In this document: positions 59,301 through 64,000 of the stretch, piece by piece | How positions within the stretch are numbered: position 1 is the stretch's first letter | Layout: every line of letters begins with the position of its first letter | Source of the DNA: Monocercomonoides exilis | Lineage: Eukaryota > Preaxostyla > Oxymonadida > Polymastigidae | NCBI GenBank assembly: GCA_001643675.2 | Contig: LSRY02000044.1 | Coordinates: 580,501-644,500, forward strand | Direction of reading: 5' to 3' | DNA: 64,000 nt | The notes under the pieces: model-generated | Told to the model about the DNA's origin: nothing | The model's database searches: none | The model's input: only the letters and a program-made list of their open reading frames with translations | Position numbers and translations under genes: made by a program

Positions 59301-61660
59301 CAAACGAAAACGCAATCCTCTTCAAAACTCTTCAATTGATTTGAAAACAAAACAACGCTGCAACTTAAGTGCAACCACAATTGGCAGTGTTACAAGAACA
59401 TCCAATCAACTTCCATCCCCTCCTGAATATCAACAGCCAGACCCTCGTTTGTATTCCACTCTGCCTTCTTTACGCACATCTTTATCATCATCATCTTCTT
59501 CTTCTTTATCTTCTTCTTCTGATCAAACAAAATCATCAGAGAATTTAACAGACACCACAAGCACACCTCCTCCTCGTCCTTTGTCTGCCTCTTCCACTGC
59601 AAGCTCATCTTCTCTTTCTTCTTCTTCATCTTCTTTCTCTTCCGCTTCTTCCTCTTCCTCTTCTTCTTCTCCTGCCTCTTCTTATACAGTGAATACCCCT
59701 CCTCCATCATCTACCCAACGACTTGCTTCTCCTCCTCCTTCTCTTTCTCCTCTTCCTTCTCCTCTTCCCTCTCCTTCTCCTTCATTGCCTCAAATTCCTT
59801 CTATCTCACCTTCTCCTTCCCCTCAACCTTCGCCTTCTTCTGCCAACAATTCCATCTTTAAAATGCTTCTGAATGCTAAAAGACACTTCAAAAGGAAAGG
59901 AAATAGTTCAGATACAAATTCTTCATTTTCTCCTTCTCCTTCTTCTCCTTCTGCTTCTTCCTCTTCTCCAATCAGAATGGCCTCTCCTCCTTCCTCTTCT
60001 CCTCCTCCATCTTCATCCATTTCTTCATCAACATCTCTTTCTCCTTCCTCTTCTTCTTCTTCTCCTTCACTCACATACGAAACACATTCAGATGCTCATC
60101 AAATGCCTCACTCTAAATTCATTCATTTGGACAAGTTTAGTCAAATTTGCAATGAAATCGCACAAAATGAAGCAGAAAGCAGAGAAAGAAGAAGTCTTCG
60201 CCTTCAAAAGCAGAGCAATGTGTCTTCGAATTATTTGCTTTCCTCTTTTTCTTCATTAACATCATCTGCATCATCATCATCTCCATCTTTTCGTTCACCG
60301 TCTCCTTCATTCTCTCCTTCTCCTTCTCCTTCTCCTTCTTTCCCTCTTCCTTCTCTCCCTTCTCTCCCTCCTCCTTCTCCCTTCTATTTCTTCTCCTTCC
60401 TCATCAGCCATTTAGACCGTGCCATTCGTCACATAAACGTCCCAAACTTCCTCCGAAGGTTCTTCTTCGGTTCATTTCTCGAAGAAACACGCTGTTTGAA
60501 TGGCCATGTGAAGACAAGAACTGTTCCCTTTGCCTCAATTTGTGTGGAAGCAGCAGGATTTCTTTCATTAGAGGCAGCACTTCTGAAGAAGATGGTTGGA
60601 GAAACAAAGCAGATTGTGTGTGAAGAATGCGAAATGGCACGAAAGAGGAAGGAGAAAGAGCGGAATGGGGCAGAAAATGAATCGATTTATTCAAACAGCG
60701 ATGAAAGTGAATACAATGCAGAAGGAAGAGGAGAAAGTGGAAGAGAAAACATGAGGTTGAGTGTGAGAGAGAGGAAGAGAGGCAGCCATCAAGGAATGTA
60801 TTTCAGACAAGGATCACACTATCTGCACCACCAAAGCTCATATTCACAGCCAATGATGAGCACACAACATGGAAGAGGAGGGTTGGAGAGAAGCATTAGA
60901 GACAATGGCATCATCAGCAGTGAAAGAGAGAAGGAGAAAGAGAGAGAGAAAGAGAAGAAGGCAACGGTGGCTGCTGTTGTTAGGCCTCTCTTTGTGGATC
61001 TGCCGAATACGCTTGTGATATTCCTGGACAGAGACACTATTCCTTTTCAGACTTCTGCTTTGTTGTCAGTTAATAGCTTATCATCATCACAAACATCATC
61101 GCCATTGCCGTCTGCTTCATCCACTCCTTCTCCTTCAGTTAATTCCTCTGCTTCATCATCATCATCATCATCATCATCTTCTTCTTCTTCTTCATCCAAT
61201 TTTGTGTCTGCTTTTGATTCTGTTTCTGTCTTCACTTCTACAACTTCCCTTGCCCTTCCTCCCTCACCCGAAAAGTTCTCTTCTCTTTCATCAACAACAA
61301 CATCAGCATCTTCTTCCTCCTCCTCTTCCTCTCCTTCTTCTCCTTCTCCTTCTCCTATTCTTAATCCCAATTTCAATACAAATATCAATGCCAATGTCGA
61401 TACCACATTCACCCACCCGAACTCTTTCTTCTCCTTTCCTTATTGTTCTCCCCTTGATATGCATCCTTACTCGCTTGAATGTGACTCTTCTGCCTCTTCC
61501 TCGTTGTCTTCTGTAGAGAAGATGATGAGAGCAAACAAACGCATCTGCAATTTAAAGGAGGCAATGGCAAGACAGCCACCCTGGCTGATCACTCAGATGC
61601 TGATAGACAAAGGATGCCCTACGAAGAAGATGGCAAGAGAAGAGGAAAATATTGCTTCTG

Positions 61661-61691
<31 letters not shown>

Positions 61692-62619
61692 ATCCAATCA
61701 GAACCAGAATTCTTCTTCTCAACAAAATATTGAAAGTTCAACAATCATAAAAAGAAGCAGCAGCTACTACAAATACCAATTAGTAGGGATTGTTGGAAAG
61801 GCTGCACAAACACAGAAATCTTCAACATCCCTGTCATCTTCATCATCTTTATCAGCTTCTTCTTTATCTGCTTCTTATTCTTCCTCCTCTTCATATATTT
61901 CTATTGTTCTCAACAGAAAGAACCCATCTCAATGGTTCTGCTATTCTGATGGCACAATTACACCTTTGGATTCAAAACAAGTGGCAAAGATGTGTTTTGG
62001 TGAGTCTGCTTCTTCTTCTTCCTCTTCCTCTTCAGCTTCTTCTAATGCAATTTCAATGAACAATACTTTATCTTCCACTCAAAGAGATTTGAATGCCATC
62101 ACTCCAGCAGCATCGCCAAGATTGTTTGAGAATATCAAACAGAAAGAAGAGAGAGAGAAGAAGGAAGGACACATTTTCAGTGAGAAGGAGAAGTATCCTG
62201 CATGTATGCTGATTTATGAGCGAATTCAGCCAGAAAACGACTGGGCAAAGGAGAAAGAGGAGATGAGAGAGGAAGAAGAGAAGAGGAAGAAAGAGAAAGC
62301 AATTGTGCAGGAGGAGATGGAGAAGAGGGAGAAAGAGAAAGAGAAGGAGAAGGAGAAAAGAAATCAAACGAGAAATAAAGTTGTTATGGAAATAGTGGAT
62401 AAGAAAATCAAAGAGAAAGAGGATGAGAAAGATCTGAAGATGATCGATGACTCGAAGTCTGATATTGCAAAAGTCGAAAAGGTGAATGCGACCAATGAAC
62501 ATGGAGATGAAAAAGCAGAAGTTACCAGAAACACTCCTGTTGACAATGCACAAACATCTGCTGGCCTTTCATCAAGAGCCTCACCTGCTTGTTCATCTCC
62601 TTCTCCTTCTACACCTTCC

Positions 62620-62651
<32 letters not shown>

Positions 62652-64000
62652 ATCATCTCCATCTTCTTCATCTCCTAATCCTCAAACAGCAAATAATCTA
62701 TCTCTTTCAAACAAGACAATTATCCCTCCTTCTTTCCACTTCTTCCAGATGACTCAGAATGTGCCTGACTTCCACACACAAAGAATGCTCCTTCCTCTTT
62801 CGCTTTTGTCTTCCTCTTACACAAAATGGCCATATCCTCATCTTCTTCACTTGGCTGATCTCATTCAATTGCACAGAGCAGAACAGCTGAAGTACATTGT
62901 GAATGATTCGAATTCAAATTCTTCTTCTTCAGTTTCTTCTTCAAACAACTTGAATTCCATTCATTCATATAAACAAAAGATGTTTTCTCAATTGTATTCT
63001 TCTCTGCCTTCTTCTTCTTCTTCACTCTCATTTTCTCCTCTTTCTCTTCGTCTGAGCCATTTGATTGAAAGAGACTGTCTCAACAGAACATTCCTGATGC
63101 ATCTTTTGTTTGATCCTGCATTTCTTTACTTTGTTTATTCGCATCCTTCTTCTTCTTCGTCTTTGGATGAGGAAGAATTTGCGACCATTGAAGAAGCATT
63201 GAATGAGCACTATTCAAATAAAAGAGAGAATTCTGCTACAAAGAAAGACAAGGCTGATGAGAAGGGAAAAGAGCTACTCCAATCAACAATTTCCAATGAG
63301 AATGAAAGTAATGCCACTTCAAATGAAAATCAACCATCACAAAATGGAGAGCAGACAGAGAATGAAAAGAAGAATGAGGCAACATTCATTCAAAAGCTGT
63401 CTCAGAAGAACTTTTTCGATCTTTCTGTGCTTGTTCCATCTGATGACAATAATCCTTTGAACTCTTTCTGTTTCAATGACCCAATCGAATACTCCGTTGT
63501 GAAGGGAATGCAAAGACATTTCGTCTCATCTTCATCCAATTCGGATGAATCTTCCCTCAAATTGTCACTCCACACCCATTTTCCTTCTCAGCTTCTTCAT
63601 TTTCTTCCAACAAACTTCACATATTTGCCGATAGCCACTCGAATGCATCTTTCTCTGCTGGCTCTTCTGTCTTCGCCAACACACCGTGAATTGCTCAGAT
63701 TTTATGACAGCGGCAGATTTGGTGGTGAGAAGCCTGCAATCAATTTTGGCTCGATTTCTCCTTCTTTCGATGCTCAAATGGCTGCAGATGGAGTTATTTC
63801 ATCACTTGTTCGTTTGTTAAAGCGATTTTCTATGCCATCTTCTTGTTCCTCTTCCTCTTCTTCCTCTTCCTCTTTTGCTTCTAATTCAACTGCATCCAAT
63901 TCATTGGATGCTTTCTCAAACAGTCTTTTCGTTCTTTTCTCTCTTCTCTCCGCTCTTCTCTCAACAGACTCTTCTCTTCAGACATTTGAGAACTCTGTTT
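50617..64000 (+). CDS. Giant USP-fold protein (USP9X/USP34/USP24-like plan), probably catalytically dead, 3' partial
   Basis: One frame is open from ATG 50617 to the window end, at least 4,461 codons with no intron needed. Residues 1 to about 480 are helical (LEQLLFLLLYHLSHVLIHM, TWMEAFVESGGLSRLLCLYLG) as in the scaffold of giant USPs. Then come poly-Ser and Glu/Lys tracts. USP landmarks follow in order but spread by insertions: SLGAVLIQLFSHIQFRM (Cys-box helix, near residue 2330), LMHSLRELFVLMQEG (about 2520), FYFFSFLISHLDRAI (about 3256), NFLRRFFFGSFLEETRC (about 3278), IVCEECEMARKR, LPNTLVIFLDRDT, SLECDS, YQLVGIVGKA (about 3720), SQWFCYSDGTITPLD (about 3772) and YPACMLIYER. The catalytic Cys position reads Ser (QSSLGAV) and no GHY His is present. 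Helical sequence resumes afterwards. It is inferred to be a ubiquitin-binding scaffold. Confidence 0.7.

Noticed and set aside
52028-63777. Minus-strand Glu/Lys-rich frames opposite the giant USP-like gene
   Set aside because: They are the complement of TCN-rich poly-Ser tracts; the plus frame is open for over 13 kb.
1-64000. CRISPR arrays, tRNA or rRNA genes
   Set aside because: I saw no regularly spaced repeats and no cloverleaf or rRNA-like stretch; this was by eye, not by a covariance search.

Overview
The window reads as nuclear DNA of a metamonad flagellate, most probably an oxymonad (Blattamonas/Monocercomonoides-like). Three things suggest this: very AT-rich intergenic DNA; genes with short GT-AG introns and long Ser, Glu/Lys or poly-Ser tracts; and decayed copies of a helical-repeat protein family that I recall as highly expanded in oxymonads (from memory, not checked). 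Intact host genes use the standard code. The 11-kb first gene has no internal stop and ends in TAG, so a TAA/TAG=Gln code is unlikely.

Layout. 1-11065: 3' part of a giant right-handed beta-helix surface protein with one membrane helix and a cytoplasmic pseudokinase. 11.2-24 kb: a mobile-element island. It holds several MITE families, a decayed tyrosine recombinase, a 4.4-kb unit with 647-bp inverted repeats around a PrimPol plus SF3-helicase replication gene, a pogo-type transposase relic and a 714-bp perfect-looking hairpin. 23.6-29.6 kb: a block of nonsense-riddled plus-strand coding relics bounded by identical 24-bp inverted ends. 29.6-36.7 kb: more MITEs, TGACGT-rich repeats, another helical-repeat relic and a truncated beta-helix gene. 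36.7-44.3 kb: three intact minus-strand genes with introns I could reconstruct in phase: an STE20-type kinase, a RING/UIM E3-like protein and an ARB2-domain protein. 44.3-46.5 kb: MITE-rich spacer. 46.5-50.5 kb: a GRIP-domain golgin (minus). 50.6-64 kb: a giant divergent gene, open to the window end, with a USP deubiquitinase fold whose catalytic Cys and His appear to be missing.

The most interesting unit is 11.9-17.8 kb: a tyrosine recombinase next to two long inverted repeats that flank a replication gene. This resembles the yeast 2-micron plasmid plan (Flp plus about 600-bp inverted repeats), but with a PrimPol-helicase replicon. It is decayed here. A second theme is that unrelated relics in the mobile-element zones carry in-frame stops yet keep one reading frame, which looks like transition-driven (RIP-like) nonsense decay.
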